Shown here piece after piece: positions 1 through 7,440 of a DNA stretch of 42,378 nt. Each line of letters opens with the position of its first letter. Positions within the stretch are counted from its first letter, which is position 1. Source of the stretch: Phycisphaerae bacterium (GTDB taxonomy: Bacteria > Planctomycetota > Phycisphaerae > Sedimentisphaerales > Anaerobacaceae); assembly GCA_030619925.1 (NCBI GenBank), contig JAUXAL010000030.1:1-42378 (forward strand), in the 5' to 3' direction. The notes under the pieces are model-generated. The model was not told where the DNA came from. It did not search any database and saw only the letters and a list, made by a program, of their open reading frames with translations. The translations under genes were made by a program, and so were the position numbers.

Positions 1-106
1 TGGGTGGCAGCCTCAAAGCCGAAGGCTTTGGGGATGGTGAATACAGGAGAAGCCATCCCCAAGCTTGTGCCCGCGAAAGCGGGTACTGCGCTTGAGGCTG
101 CCACCC
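1..106. repeat. Palindromic multi-arm repeat, copy 1
   Basis: An outer stem pairs GGGTGGCAGCCTC (2-14) with GAGGCTGCCACCC (94-106), a perfect 13-bp match. Inside are a small hairpin AAAGCC-GAA-GGCTTT (15-29), a stem GGGGATGG (30-37) with CCATCCCC (53-60), and a hairpin CCCGC-GAAA-GCGGG (70-83). The same building blocks occur in a different order at 37489-37680. It may extend left of the window. REP/BIME-like or MITE-like origin is inference. Confidence 0.8.
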
Positions 107-196
107 TTCCAAACTATCAAATCAAATTTGACAGAGTACTATGACTGCGGAGGATTTGGTGCTTTGTATTTCGCGCTTATTTTTTATCTGTCCTCT

Positions 197-236
197 GTCA
201 TCCATCGTCCATCGTCTGCCGTCCCTCGTCCATCGC
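197..236. repeat. Degenerate 7-bp tandem repeat (TCCATCG-like)
   Basis: About five imperfect copies of a unit close to TCCATCG run in tandem. The array overlaps the 3' end of the minus-strand radical SAM gene and encodes its last dozen residues (ending DEGRQTMDDG), so the repeat appears to have grown into the coding end or replaced the original stop region. Confidence 0.6.
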
Positions 237-2006
237 TTTATCCAAATGCCCCAGCAGATATTTTTTCTCCGGCCCGCCGAGATGCTCCCAGGGCAGGATT
301 TCGTCTGGAGCAAATTGCCTCTGTGCGAGGCTCTCCAGGTCGAATCCGAATTTCTCAAAGGCCTTTTGCCAGAGCGTATAGTCGAAACACTCGTCCCACA
401 AGTCAAATCTTGCACCGCCCCGCCAGGCCTCTTCAATAACACCGCACAAACGTCTGTCACCTCGGGCTATCGCCGATTCCAATATGCTGCGGTTGATATC
501 GTGGAACTTAAAGTGCAGGAACTTCGCACGAAGTCTTTTTTTCTCATCGAGTATTAACCGCTTGGCCTGCTCGAAATAGATTAGCGGTTTTTGACCGAGC
601 CAGCCGAACGGCGTATGCGGCTTGGGAACAAGCCAGCTTACGGTTATGTTGATTTGGCCCGTTTTGCCATCGACTTGCTTCCGCAGTTTAGCTAATTGAA
701 ATGATAGCTCTGCAATTTGTTTTATATCTGCTGGAGTCTCGCCGGGCAGACCAACCATAAAGTACAGTTTCAATTTTTGCCAGCCGGCCCGGTATGCCGC
801 CTCGGCCGCGGCGAACAAATCGTCATCTTTGAGAGGCTTGTTGATGACTTGTCTTAATTTTTCGCTGGCGGCTTCGACAGCAATTGTAAGGCCGCTTCTT
901 CTCACCGAAGTCAATAACTTGGGAAGCTGTTTTAGCTGCCGGTCGACACGCAAACTCGGCACAGACAGTCCGACGTGCTTATCTTGAAAATATGCGCCGA
1001 GGTCGGCCACCAGCTCTTCGAGATTCGGATAATCGGCGCTCGATAAACTCAGCAGGCTGACCGTGTCGAATCCTGTCGACTGGTAGCAGGCCTTTGCAAT
1101 ATCGACAATCCTTTTAACGCTGCGATAGCGAACGGGCCTTCGGCAAAAGCTCGCCTGGCAGAATCTGCATCGGCCTGCACAGCCGCGCATAATCTCAACG
1201 CTGACCCGCTCTTGCACGGCCTGCACAAACGGGACTATCGGCCGAAGCGGCACGCGAGCATTTTCAAAATCCTCAACAACGGCATTTTTAAATTGCAGTG
1301 GTAAGTCGCCTGAGCTCGATTGGAACGATTTTATTCCCGTCCCGTCATATTCAAAGCTGTAAAGGGATGGGACATAGACCCAGTCAAATTTCTTAGCGGC
1401 CTTGACAAGGATTTGATTCTTTTTCGCGCCAACTTTTTTCTCATCTTTAACCAATTCTACCAGTTCGACTACAGCTTCTTCGCCTTCACCCAACACGAAC
1501 ATATCGACGAACTCTGCCATAGGTTCACAGCAGTTTCCCATACCGCCGCCTGCGACCACCAGCGGCTCGCTCTGGTCTCGACCGGCACTTCGGACATTGA
1601 TACCACCGAGGTCGAGCATATTAAGCACATTGCTGTAACAAAGCTCATTCGTCAAACTAAAGCCGATGATGTCAAAACTTTTCAGCGGCGCCTTGGATTC
1701 CAGACTAAACAGCGGGATTTTTTTCTCGCGTAGCACCTCTTCAGCGTCAATCCAGGGTGCAAAGACCCGCTCAGCAGCCACGCCGTCGATTTTATTTAAA
1801 CAATCGTAAATAATCGCCAGACCCGTATAAGACATTGCAACTTCGTAAACATCGGGAAAGCACAATGCCACGGTCAGATCACATTGCGACAGGTCCTTTT
1901 TGATTTGGTTTATCTCGCCGCCGATATATCTGCCGGGCCTGCGAACAAACGGCAGAAACTCCCGCTCCACCCGTTCAGTTAATATCGCCGCTTCCTTTTT
2001 ATTCAT
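198..2006 (-). CDS. TIGR03960-like radical SAM protein with N-terminal B12-binding-like domain
   Basis: A 602-residue radical SAM protein. Residues about 40-185 form a Rossmann-like B12-binding-type region (GFSLTNELCYSNVLNMLDL; VAGGGMGNCCEPMAEFVD). The radical SAM cluster motif C276-x3-C280-x2-C283 (RGCAGRCRFC) follows, with a GLPGE motif in the C-terminal half of the barrel. The start ATG follows an A/G-rich stretch. The family is often next to a DUF2344/TIGR03936 partner, and its substrate is not established; no partner is seen here. The extreme C-terminus is encoded by the degenerate repeat at 197-236 and is probably not conserved. The gene is divergent from apbE. Confidence 0.85.
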   Translation of the reverse strand: MNKKEAAILTERVEREFLPFVRRPGRYIGGEINQIKKDLSQCDLTVALCFPDVYEVAMSYTGLAIIYDCLNKIDGVAAERVFAPWIDAEEVLREKKIPLFSLESKAPLKSFDIIGFSLTNELCYSNVLNMLDLGGINVRSAGRDQSEPLVVAGGGMGNCCEPMAEFVDMFVLGEGEEAVVELVELVKDEKKVGAKKNQILVKAAKKFDWVYVPSLYSFEYDGTGIKSFQSSSGDLPLQFKNAVVEDFENARVPLRPIVPFVQAVQERVSVEIMRGCAGRCRFCQASFCRRPVRYRSVKRIVDIAKACYQSTGFDTVSLLSLSSADYPNLEELVADLGAYFQDKHVGLSVPSLRVDRQLKQLPKLLTSVRRSGLTIAVEAASEKLRQVINKPLKDDDLFAAAEAAYRAGWQKLKLYFMVGLPGETPADIKQIAELSFQLAKLRKQVDGKTGQINITVSWLVPKPHTPFGWLGQKPLIYFEQAKRLILDEKKRLRAKFLHFKFHDINRSILESAIARGDRRLCGVIEEAWRGGARFDLWDECFDYTLWQKAFEKFGFDLESLAQRQFAPDEILPWEHLGGPEKKYLLGHLDKAMDEGRQTMDDG

Positions 2007-2093
2007 ACCGGCATTATAAATCGATTATTGATTATTTTCTATTGATTATCGTCCCATTATCAATTATCAAATCCTGTTATGGAAAGGTCTTTT

Positions 2094-3170
2094 ATGAACA
2101 GGAAAATTGGCCCTATTGTAATCATAGTCTTAGCTCTTCTCGTGATTGAGGTGCTCTATTTTTCTTTCGGCGCTAAGAGACGAGTTGAGCTTGACAGCGG
2201 CCATCAGCTGGTTATGGGGACATTCGCCCGCGTCGTCGCCGTTGCAAAAGACTCGAGCACAGCTAAGAAATGTATCCAGGCCGCCCTTGTAGAAATCCGC
2301 AAAGTTGACGAGCGGATGAGCGACTACAAGGACGACTCGGAAATAAGCGAGCTGAACCGGGATGGGGCCAAAAGAGCGGTCCGGGTCAGTGAATCAACAT
2401 ATGAGGTTTTGCAGACAAGCATCGAATTCAGCGAACTCACCGGTGGAGCGTTCGATATTACCGTCGGGCCTTTGGTAGACTTGTTCCATTCCGCGGAAGA
2501 AGAAACAGTCGCCCCCAGCAAAGAGCAAATCGCCCAGGCAAAATCGAAAGTGGGTTACGAGAAGCTAAAACTCAACAGTCAAAACAGGACGGTAAAGTTC
2601 AGCGTTGACGGCATGAGAGTGGACCTGGGCGGCATAGCAAAAGGATACGCAATCGACAAGGCCGTTGAGGCAATGCAAACCTGCGGTGCAATCGGCGGAA
2701 TGGTCGATATCGGCGGTGACATTCGATGCTTTGGCGCACCGGCCAAAGGCAAAGACCATTGGCTAATCGGCCTGCAAGACCCCAACGTCCCCTTCGAAAG
2801 CAGCGGTGACATCGTCATTCCCGCACAAGTGGGAATCAGCGCAGGTGAGCCTTTGCTGGTATTGAAGTTGACAGATGCCGCCGTAGCTACCAGCGGCGGT
2901 TATCGGCGATTTGCTTTGATAGAAGGCAAAAAGTACAGCCACATAATCGACACAAAGACCGGATACAGCAGCGTCCAATTGACAAGCGTAACAATCATTT
3001 CCAAAAACGCAACCGATGCAGACGCTTTAGCGACGGCGGTCAGCGTGATGGGAGCCGAAAAGGGCCTTGCCTTAATCGAGAAGCTGCCGCAAACCGAGGC
3101 GATTTTAATTCCTTTACAGCCCAAGCTTCAGCTCATCAAAACCAGCGGCGCTGAAAAATACATAAAGTAG
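2094..3170 (+). CDS. apbE: FAD:protein FMN transferase (ApbE)
   Basis: ApbE transfers FMN from FAD to a threonine of target flavoproteins; here the evident targets are RnfG and RnfD, encoded just downstream on the other strand. The start was set at 2094 because GGAAAGG lies 6 nt before it; an in-frame ATG at 2079 precedes this ribosome binding site. One N-terminal membrane segment or uncleaved signal (IGPIVIIVLALLVIEVLYF) places the domain outside the cytoplasmic membrane. Family motifs are present: DLGGIAKGYAID, ATSGGYRRF, HIIDTKTGY and the DADALATA metal/FAD segment. About 358 residues, normal for the family. A strong terminator follows at once. Confidence 0.93.
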   Translation: MNRKIGPIVIIVLALLVIEVLYFSFGAKRRVELDSGHQLVMGTFARVVAVAKDSSTAKKCIQAALVEIRKVDERMSDYKDDSEISELNRDGAKRAVRVSESTYEVLQTSIEFSELTGGAFDITVGPLVDLFHSAEEETVAPSKEQIAQAKSKVGYEKLKLNSQNRTVKFSVDGMRVDLGGIAKGYAIDKAVEAMQTCGAIGGMVDIGGDIRCFGAPAKGKDHWLIGLQDPNVPFESSGDIVIPAQVGISAGEPLLVLKLTDAAVATSGGYRRFALIEGKKYSHIIDTKTGYSSVQLTSVTIISKNATDADALATAVSVMGAEKGLALIEKLPQTEAILIPLQPKLQLIKTSGAEKYIK

Positions 3171-3229
3171 CCCTCCAGGTTTATCCTGGGTTTTTTCGTT
3201 TAGCCCCCAGGTTTATCCTGGGGGTTTTT
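3171..3229 (+). terminator. Tandem intrinsic terminators after apbE
   Basis: Two related hairpins stand in tandem. The first is CCAGG-TTTAT-CCTGG (3175-3189) followed by six T. The second has a perfect 8-bp stem CCCCCAGG / CCTGGGGG around TTTAT (3204-3224) followed by five T. The same CCCCCAGG/CCTGG sequence recurs at the edge of the palindromic repeat at 37489. The second hairpin also encodes the last residues of rnfB on the opposite strand. Confidence 0.85.
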
Positions 3230-4045
3230 CGTTTTGCCACGGTATATAATCACCTTGGTCGGGCATTTGTTCATTGCGGTTTCGGTTTGCTCGGTGGCCT
3301 CGTACTTCTCGTAATCTAAGCGGGCTAAATTATCCTCCACTGTGAATTGCTCGGTTTGCTTGACACACAGCCCGCAGCCGATACAGCCGACCTTACACAT
3401 TGACCGCGTACTCTTGCCGGTTTCCTTACTGCTGCAGGCAACAGTCATCATATTTTCATAACGGAAAGGAACCATTTCGATTAGATTCCGTGGGCAGGCC
3501 TTCGAGCAGGCTGTGCAGCCCGTGCATTTGTCGTAGTCCACAGTGGCCAGGCCGTCAACAATGCTAAGAGCGCCGAACTTACATGCTCTTATACAGTCGC
3601 CAAAGCTCACGCACCCGAACGCACAAGCCTGCACATTCGCCAAGGCATTTGCGGCAATGCAGGTTTGTATGCCTTGATATTTCGCATAGTACGTTTTATC
3701 GGCGGTATGAGCGTGACAGTGCACGATTGGTTTTTGGACGGCCCCTGAATCGCTGACTTGCAGGCTTAATATTCCAGCGATTTTCTGTGATGTTTCCGGG
3801 CCGCCGGGTGCGCATTTGCCGATCAGTTCCGGATTTTTCAAGACGGCTTTTGCATATTGACCACAACCAGCGAAGCCGCAGGTACCGCAGTCAAGGTTCG
3901 GCAACGCCCCGTGGACTTGCTCTACCTTCGGGTCAACCCAGACCTTCAGCTTTTCGCTTGCGATCAAGAGCACCAATGCAAAGCCGAAGCCCAGGCCCAG
4001 CATCGTCGCCCCGGCAGGCCACGCACTATTCCATAGTTCCAACAT
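3200..4045 (-). CDS. rnfB: Rnf complex subunit RnfB, multi-cluster ferredoxin
   Basis: RnfB is the iron-sulfur entry subunit of the Rnf complex, taking electrons from ferredoxin. The protein (281 residues from the chosen start) has an N-terminal membrane helix (MLGLGFGFALVLLIA), then a four-cysteine cluster C53-x2-C56-x4-C61-x16-C78 (DCGTCGFAGC), then several 4Fe-4S binding repeats (DCIRACKFGAL; CTGCTACSKACP; CIGCGLCV). The start at 4045 was chosen because the hydrophobic N-terminus begins there with GAGGAG upstream; longer in-frame starts would run through hairpins at 4063-4111. Last gene of the rnfCDGEAB order. The C-terminal tail (NPQDKPGG) is encoded by the terminator hairpin shared with apbE. 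Confidence 0.93.
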   Translation of the reverse strand: MLELWNSAWPAGATMLGLGFGFALVLLIASEKLKVWVDPKVEQVHGALPNLDCGTCGFAGCGQYAKAVLKNPELIGKCAPGGPETSQKIAGILSLQVSDSGAVQKPIVHCHAHTADKTYYAKYQGIQTCIAANALANVQACAFGCVSFGDCIRACKFGALSIVDGLATVDYDKCTGCTACSKACPRNLIEMVPFRYENMMTVACSSKETGKSTRSMCKVGCIGCGLCVKQTEQFTVEDNLARLDYEKYEATEQTETAMNKCPTKVIIYRGKTKNPQDKPGG

Positions 4046-4062
4046 CTCAGCTAAATTCTCCT

Positions 4063-4111
4063 CCACACACTCACGTGTGTGGTATCGCATTCCCCACACG
4101 TAAGTGTGGGG
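4063..4111. repeat. Twin hairpins in the rnfA-rnfB spacer
   Basis: Two similar perfect stem-loops lie 9 nt apart: CCACACAC-TCAC-GTGTGTGG (4063-4082) and CCCCACAC-GTAA-GTGTGGGG (4092-4111). Both have 8-bp stems and 4-nt loops and differ by few bases. In the rnf transcript they sit between the rnfA stop and the rnfB ribosome binding site. No T-tract follows, so a role in mRNA processing or stability fits better than termination (inference). Confidence 0.75.
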
Positions 4112-4118
4112 TTTCTTC

Positions 4119-4709
4119 TTATCTTATCATCCCTGCAAAACCCATAAACGCCAGAGCAAGAATACCTGCGGTAATCAGCGTAATCGGTGCGCCTTTGAGG
4201 CACTGAGGAACGTCAGCCAAATTCAGATTTTCGCGAATACCGGCCATAATGCAAATCGCCATCGTAAAACCGATGCCGGCACCAAAGCTAAGTACCACCG
4301 CTTCGAGCAGGTTATTGATACCCCAGAGGTTTATAAACAGACACAGTCCTAAAATCGCACAGTTTGTAGTAATCAGCGGCAAAAATATGCCGAAGCTTTC
4401 GTATAGCGTTGGGAAAAACTTTCGCAGATACATTTCCACCAATTGTACGGCGCCCGCGATAACCAGTATGAAGCAGACATATCGCGTAACCTCCAGGCCG
4501 AGTTTCATCAGGATCCAATTATCAATCATCCACGTCAGCGTACCACTGAGAGTAACAACGAACGTTACCGCCATACCCATACCGAAAGCCATATCGATTC
4601 TGCCGGACACTCCAAGATACGGACATATACCGAGAAACTTCGTGAACACAAGATTGTTGATTATGACAATCGATATAAAACCCATGATTAAAATGTTAAG
4701 CGTATCCAT
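4119..4709 (-). CDS. rnfA: Rnf complex membrane subunit RnfA
   Basis: RnfA is a six-helix membrane subunit paired with RnfE in an inverted topology and is part of the ion-translocating path. The protein (196 residues) matches the family throughout: NILIMGFISIVIINNLVF near the N-terminus, FLGICPYLGVS, LITTNCAILG (the conserved cysteine that helps bind the intramembrane iron-sulfur centre) and the C-terminal ITAGILALAFMGFAG. The start at 4709 follows AGGAAGG at good spacing; an upstream extension of nine codons is unlikely. It lies between rnfE and rnfB in the same direction. Confidence 0.95.
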   Translation of the reverse strand: MDTLNILIMGFISIVIINNLVFTKFLGICPYLGVSGRIDMAFGMGMAVTFVVTLSGTLTWMIDNWILMKLGLEVTRYVCFILVIAGAVQLVEMYLRKFFPTLYESFGIFLPLITTNCAILGLCLFINLWGINNLLEAVVLSFGAGIGFTMAICIMAGIRENLNLADVPQCLKGAPITLITAGILALAFMGFAGMIR

Positions 4710-4739
4710 AAGTCCTTCCTTTTCCCACAAAGCCACTAA

Positions 4740-4886
4740 GAAGTGTAAAGTGTCTAAAGTGTAAAGTGCCTAAAGTGTAAAGTGCCTAAAGTTATTTGTT
4801 TTTTTGACTTTAGCTCACTTTAGTTCACTTTAGTTCACTTATAACTTTAGCTCACTTTAGCTCACTTATAACTTTAGCTCACTTTT
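4740..4886. repeat. AAAGTG/CACTTT inverted repeat array A
   Basis: The left arm has copies of GTAAAGTGCCTAAAGT; the right arm has CTTTAGCTCACTTTAG units in the opposite sense. They flank a T-rich core, TTATTTGTTTTTTT. The arms can pair through TAAAGTG..CTAAAG with CTTTAG..CACTTTA. It fills the spacer between rnfE and rnfA, and the rnfE stop codon lies at the end of its outermost unit. The same core recurs at 6174, 7332 and 31068, with a partial array at 16952. Confidence 0.85.
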
Positions 4887-5523
4887 CTTTTCTTTGTGCC
4901 TTCGTGGCCAACTTCTTGCTTACTGCATTCACCAATCCCAATAATAGTCCCAATGTAATAAATGCTCCCACCGGCATACTCATCGCAGCCCACGGCACAA
5001 ACCAGTCAGGCATCACTTGTGCCTCGAATATCTTGCCCGTCGATAACAACTCCCTGACACCGGCTAAAACACACAACGTAACTGTAAAGCCCGCACCCAT
5101 TCCCAATGCATCGATGATACTTACTACAAGGGGATTTTTACTGGCGCACGCCTCAGCCCGGCAAATGATAATGCAGTTGACAATAATCAGCGGCACATAC
5201 GGGCCGAGCACTTCGCTCATTTCCGGCTGGAACGCCTTGAGGAATAAATCCGCTATGGTAACAAATGTTGCTATCGTAAGAGTAAACATCAGGATTCGCA
5301 GATGCGGCTTGAGAAGATTGCGCATCAGGCTGACTACGATGTTGCTGCACAACAGCACAAAGATGACACAAAGCCCCATAGTCAGGGCCGGCTTGACAGC
5401 GGCGGTAACCGCCAATGTCGGACACATTCCCAACAGCAGCCGAAAGACCGGATTTTCACGCCACAATCCAGCCAGAAGCGTATCCTTATAAAGCCCGGCG
5501 TTAGCTTCACTTTTATTTGTCAT
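4879..5523 (-). CDS. rnfE: Rnf complex membrane subunit RnfE
   Basis: RnfE is the membrane partner of RnfA. The 214-residue protein has six predicted hydrophobic helices and the family signatures NPVFRLLLGMCPTLAVT, YVPLIIVNCIIICRAEA (conserved cysteine region matching that of RnfA) and DALGMGAGFTVTLCVLAGVREL. The start overlaps the end of rnfG by 11 bases, which suggests translational coupling. The last residues (KLATKAQRKEK) are charged, and the TGA stop is at the edge of repeat array A. Confidence 0.95.
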   Translation of the reverse strand: MTNKSEANAGLYKDTLLAGLWRENPVFRLLLGMCPTLAVTAAVKPALTMGLCVIFVLLCSNIVVSLMRNLLKPHLRILMFTLTIATFVTIADLFLKAFQPEMSEVLGPYVPLIIVNCIIICRAEACASKNPLVVSIIDALGMGAGFTVTLCVLAGVRELLSTGKIFEAQVMPDWFVPWAAMSMPVGAFITLGLLLGLVNAVSKKLATKAQRKEK

Positions 5524-6139
5524 TGCCGATTAGCCTCTTGTCTTGCATCTGGTTTTTAATCTGCGTTATGGAGTTATTTATTATCTCAATGACTGCCTCG
5601 CTGCTTACCGTCGCTCCGGTTATCGCAACGATTTCGGAATCGATTTTCCTGGGGTTGCCTTCACCGGTTTTTACAAGTGCCAGCTCCTCAGCCGGCGCCC
5701 CCTTGAATTGGTCTCGGAAGTAATCGTATTTTATCTGGTCTCCGAAGCCGGGGGTTTCATTGCTTGCCAAAATATCGAAACCTGCGAGTTTTTGAAAATC
5801 TTTATCAACAGCGATGACCAGCTCGATTTTGTCCGCAAAACCGGACCCGGCGACGTTAAAACTCCAGCCGACACACTCGTCTTCTGACACGGCCTTGTAA
5901 ACCTTAACTTTTTCTTTTTTGCCCCGCCGGGTCGACTCAATTTCGATTTCCGTGTCCAACGCGATGAAGTTCTCAGCCTCCGGCAGCAGAGCACGAGTCA
6001 GGCGGTTAAGTTTGTCGATTCTGTTCTGCTCTATTCTCTCCGATAACGCAGCATTGGCTACCGCTATCAGCAGCCCAAAGCAGAACGACGCCACAATCAG
6101 CAGCCAGCTCTGTTGAATAAAATGTTTTATCTTAATCAT
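5513..6139 (-). CDS. rnfG: Rnf complex flavoprotein subunit RnfG
   Basis: RnfG carries covalently bound FMN on the outer face of the membrane. The 208-residue protein has one N-terminal membrane helix (LLIVASFCFGLLIAVANAAL) and an FMN-binding domain with GFDILASNETPGFGDQI and the flavinylation motif ITGATVSS, in which T177 is the expected ApbE acceptor. The gene overlaps rnfE and is separated from rnfD by repeat array B. ApbE, encoded about 2.3 kb away, is the likely modifying enzyme. Confidence 0.94.
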   Translation of the reverse strand: MIKIKHFIQQSWLLIVASFCFGLLIAVANAALSERIEQNRIDKLNRLTRALLPEAENFIALDTEIEIESTRRGKKEKVKVYKAVSEDECVGWSFNVAGSGFADKIELVIAVDKDFQKLAGFDILASNETPGFGDQIKYDYFRDQFKGAPAEELALVKTGEGNPRKIDSEIVAITGATVSSEAVIEIINNSITQIKNQMQDKRLIGNDK

Positions 6140-6173
6140 TACTAAACTTTCCTTGTCGCCAAGACAGTAACAA

Positions 6174-6284
6174 GTTAAAAGTGCCTAAAGTGTAAAGTGC
6201 CTAAAGTTATTTGTTTTTTTAACTTTAGCTCACTTTAGCTCACTTTTAACTTTAGCTCACTTTAGCTCATTTTAGCTCACTTCG
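6174..6284. repeat. AAAGTG/CACTTT inverted repeat array B
   Basis: This has the same layout as array A: AAAGTGCCTAAAGTG units, the core GTTATTTGTTTTTTTAAC, then CTTTAGCTCACTTTAG units. It occupies the rnfD-rnfG spacer and again supplies the stop codon region of the upstream gene (rnfD TGA at 6277-6279). Confidence 0.85.
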
Positions 6285-7293
6285 TACTCGGCTTACCTCC
6301 TCTCGGAATCCGCTTACAGAACCTATCAATCAGAGGCGTCACAGCATTCATCAAAAGAACAGCAAACATCACACCTTCCGGATACTCTCCGACAATTCTT
6401 ATGAGCATTGTCAGCGTTCCGGTTCCGACACCGAAAATCCACATTCCTCTACGCGTCAAAGGAGCGGTAACAGGGTCGGTCGCAATAAAAAAGGCACACA
6501 ATAATAGTGCTCCGCTGCTTAAGTGGAAGAACGGCTGCACATAGGCAGAGGAATCTACTAAGTAAAAGACCGCCGCAAAAACAAAAGCAGAGAGTAAAAC
6601 CGCTAACGGGATATGAAAGTTTATCGTTCGTCTTATCAATAAGTAAAGGCCGCCTATTAAAAGTGCGATTACACTCGTTTCGCCCAGGCAGCCGCCGACC
6701 TCGCCCGTGAACGTCGCCTTAAAGTGCTCTTCGTTATATTCTTTGGCTCCCAATTCGCTTTTTATCGCCCGCTTACTCCATGCCAACGGTGTTGCCTGCG
6801 TCCTTGCGTTGACCACGTTTTCAGGTGCAATTTTGGGCATTCCGGCATCAACTGTCGCCGGCACCGTCCAGCTTGTCATCAATACCCCGAAAGAGGCCGT
6901 CAGAAATGTTCTGCCGACCATAGCAGGGTTGAAGATGTTCGCGCCGAGTCCGCCAAAAACCATTTTGCCGATTGCGACCGAGAAAACGCTGCCGATTACC
7001 GCCGCCCAAACAGGCAGGTTCGGCGGCAGTGATAACGCAAGGATAATACCGGTAACAACTGCACTGAAATCATCGAGTGAATTGGGCTTCTTGCGAATTG
7101 CATTGCAAAGCCACTCGGTTGCTACTGAAAAGATGACACAGGTGGCAATAAGTACAAGTGCGCGGATGTGGAAATAGTAGCCGGCCGCCGCCATAGCGGG
7201 AACCAAACCAATTATGACGTCTATCATTACGCTGCAGGTCGAAAGACGTTCGCTAATATGCGGCGAACACGAAACTCTTATATCTTTAAGCAT
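6277..7293 (-). CDS. rnfD: Rnf complex membrane flavoprotein subunit RnfD
   Basis: RnfD is a polytopic membrane subunit with covalent FMN that passes electrons across or near the membrane. The 338-residue protein has about nine hydrophobic segments and the family landmarks NIFNPAMVGRTFL, the flavinylation region NARTQATPLAW (T168 the expected acceptor, with Asn where many family members have Asp) and FFIATDPVTAPLTRRG near the C-terminus. The ATG follows AGGAGAAG directly. Spacers on both sides contain repeat arrays. Confidence 0.95.
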   Translation of the reverse strand: MLKDIRVSCSPHISERLSTCSVMIDVIIGLVPAMAAAGYYFHIRALVLIATCVIFSVATEWLCNAIRKKPNSLDDFSAVVTGIILALSLPPNLPVWAAVIGSVFSVAIGKMVFGGLGANIFNPAMVGRTFLTASFGVLMTSWTVPATVDAGMPKIAPENVVNARTQATPLAWSKRAIKSELGAKEYNEEHFKATFTGEVGGCLGETSVIALLIGGLYLLIRRTINFHIPLAVLLSAFVFAAVFYLVDSSAYVQPFFHLSSGALLLCAFFIATDPVTAPLTRRGMWIFGVGTGTLTMLIRIVGEYPEGVMFAVLLMNAVTPLIDRFCKRIPRGGKPSTK

Positions 7294-7331
7294 CTTCTCC
7301 TATCTCGTGTTTTCCATCTCACATCTCGTAT

Positions 7332-7440
7332 AGAAGTGAGCTAAAGTAAACTAAAGTGAGCTAAAGTTATAAGTGAACTAAAGTGAGCTAAAGTGAACTA
7401 AAGTTAAAAAAACAAATAACTTTAGGCACTTTACACTTAC
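7332..7440. repeat. AAAGTG/CACTTT inverted repeat array C
   Basis: GTGAGCTAAAGT-type units are followed by the core GTTAAAAAAACAAATAAC and TTTAGGCACTTTACACTTA. It is the reverse complement orientation of arrays A and B although the flanking genes run the same way, so orientation is not fixed relative to transcription. It fills the rnfC-rnfD spacer and starts beside the rnfC stop. Confidence 0.85.

Noticed and set aside
1-106. tRNA-like cloverleaf in the palindromic repeat
   Set aside because: Stem lengths, missing TTC loop and missing acceptor end do not fit tRNA; the second copy has permuted order.
4046-4099. Longer rnfB start at a GTG or ATG inside the twin hairpins
   Set aside because: The extra residues (HTRECVEENLAE) are not RnfB-like and would be encoded by the hairpin repeats.
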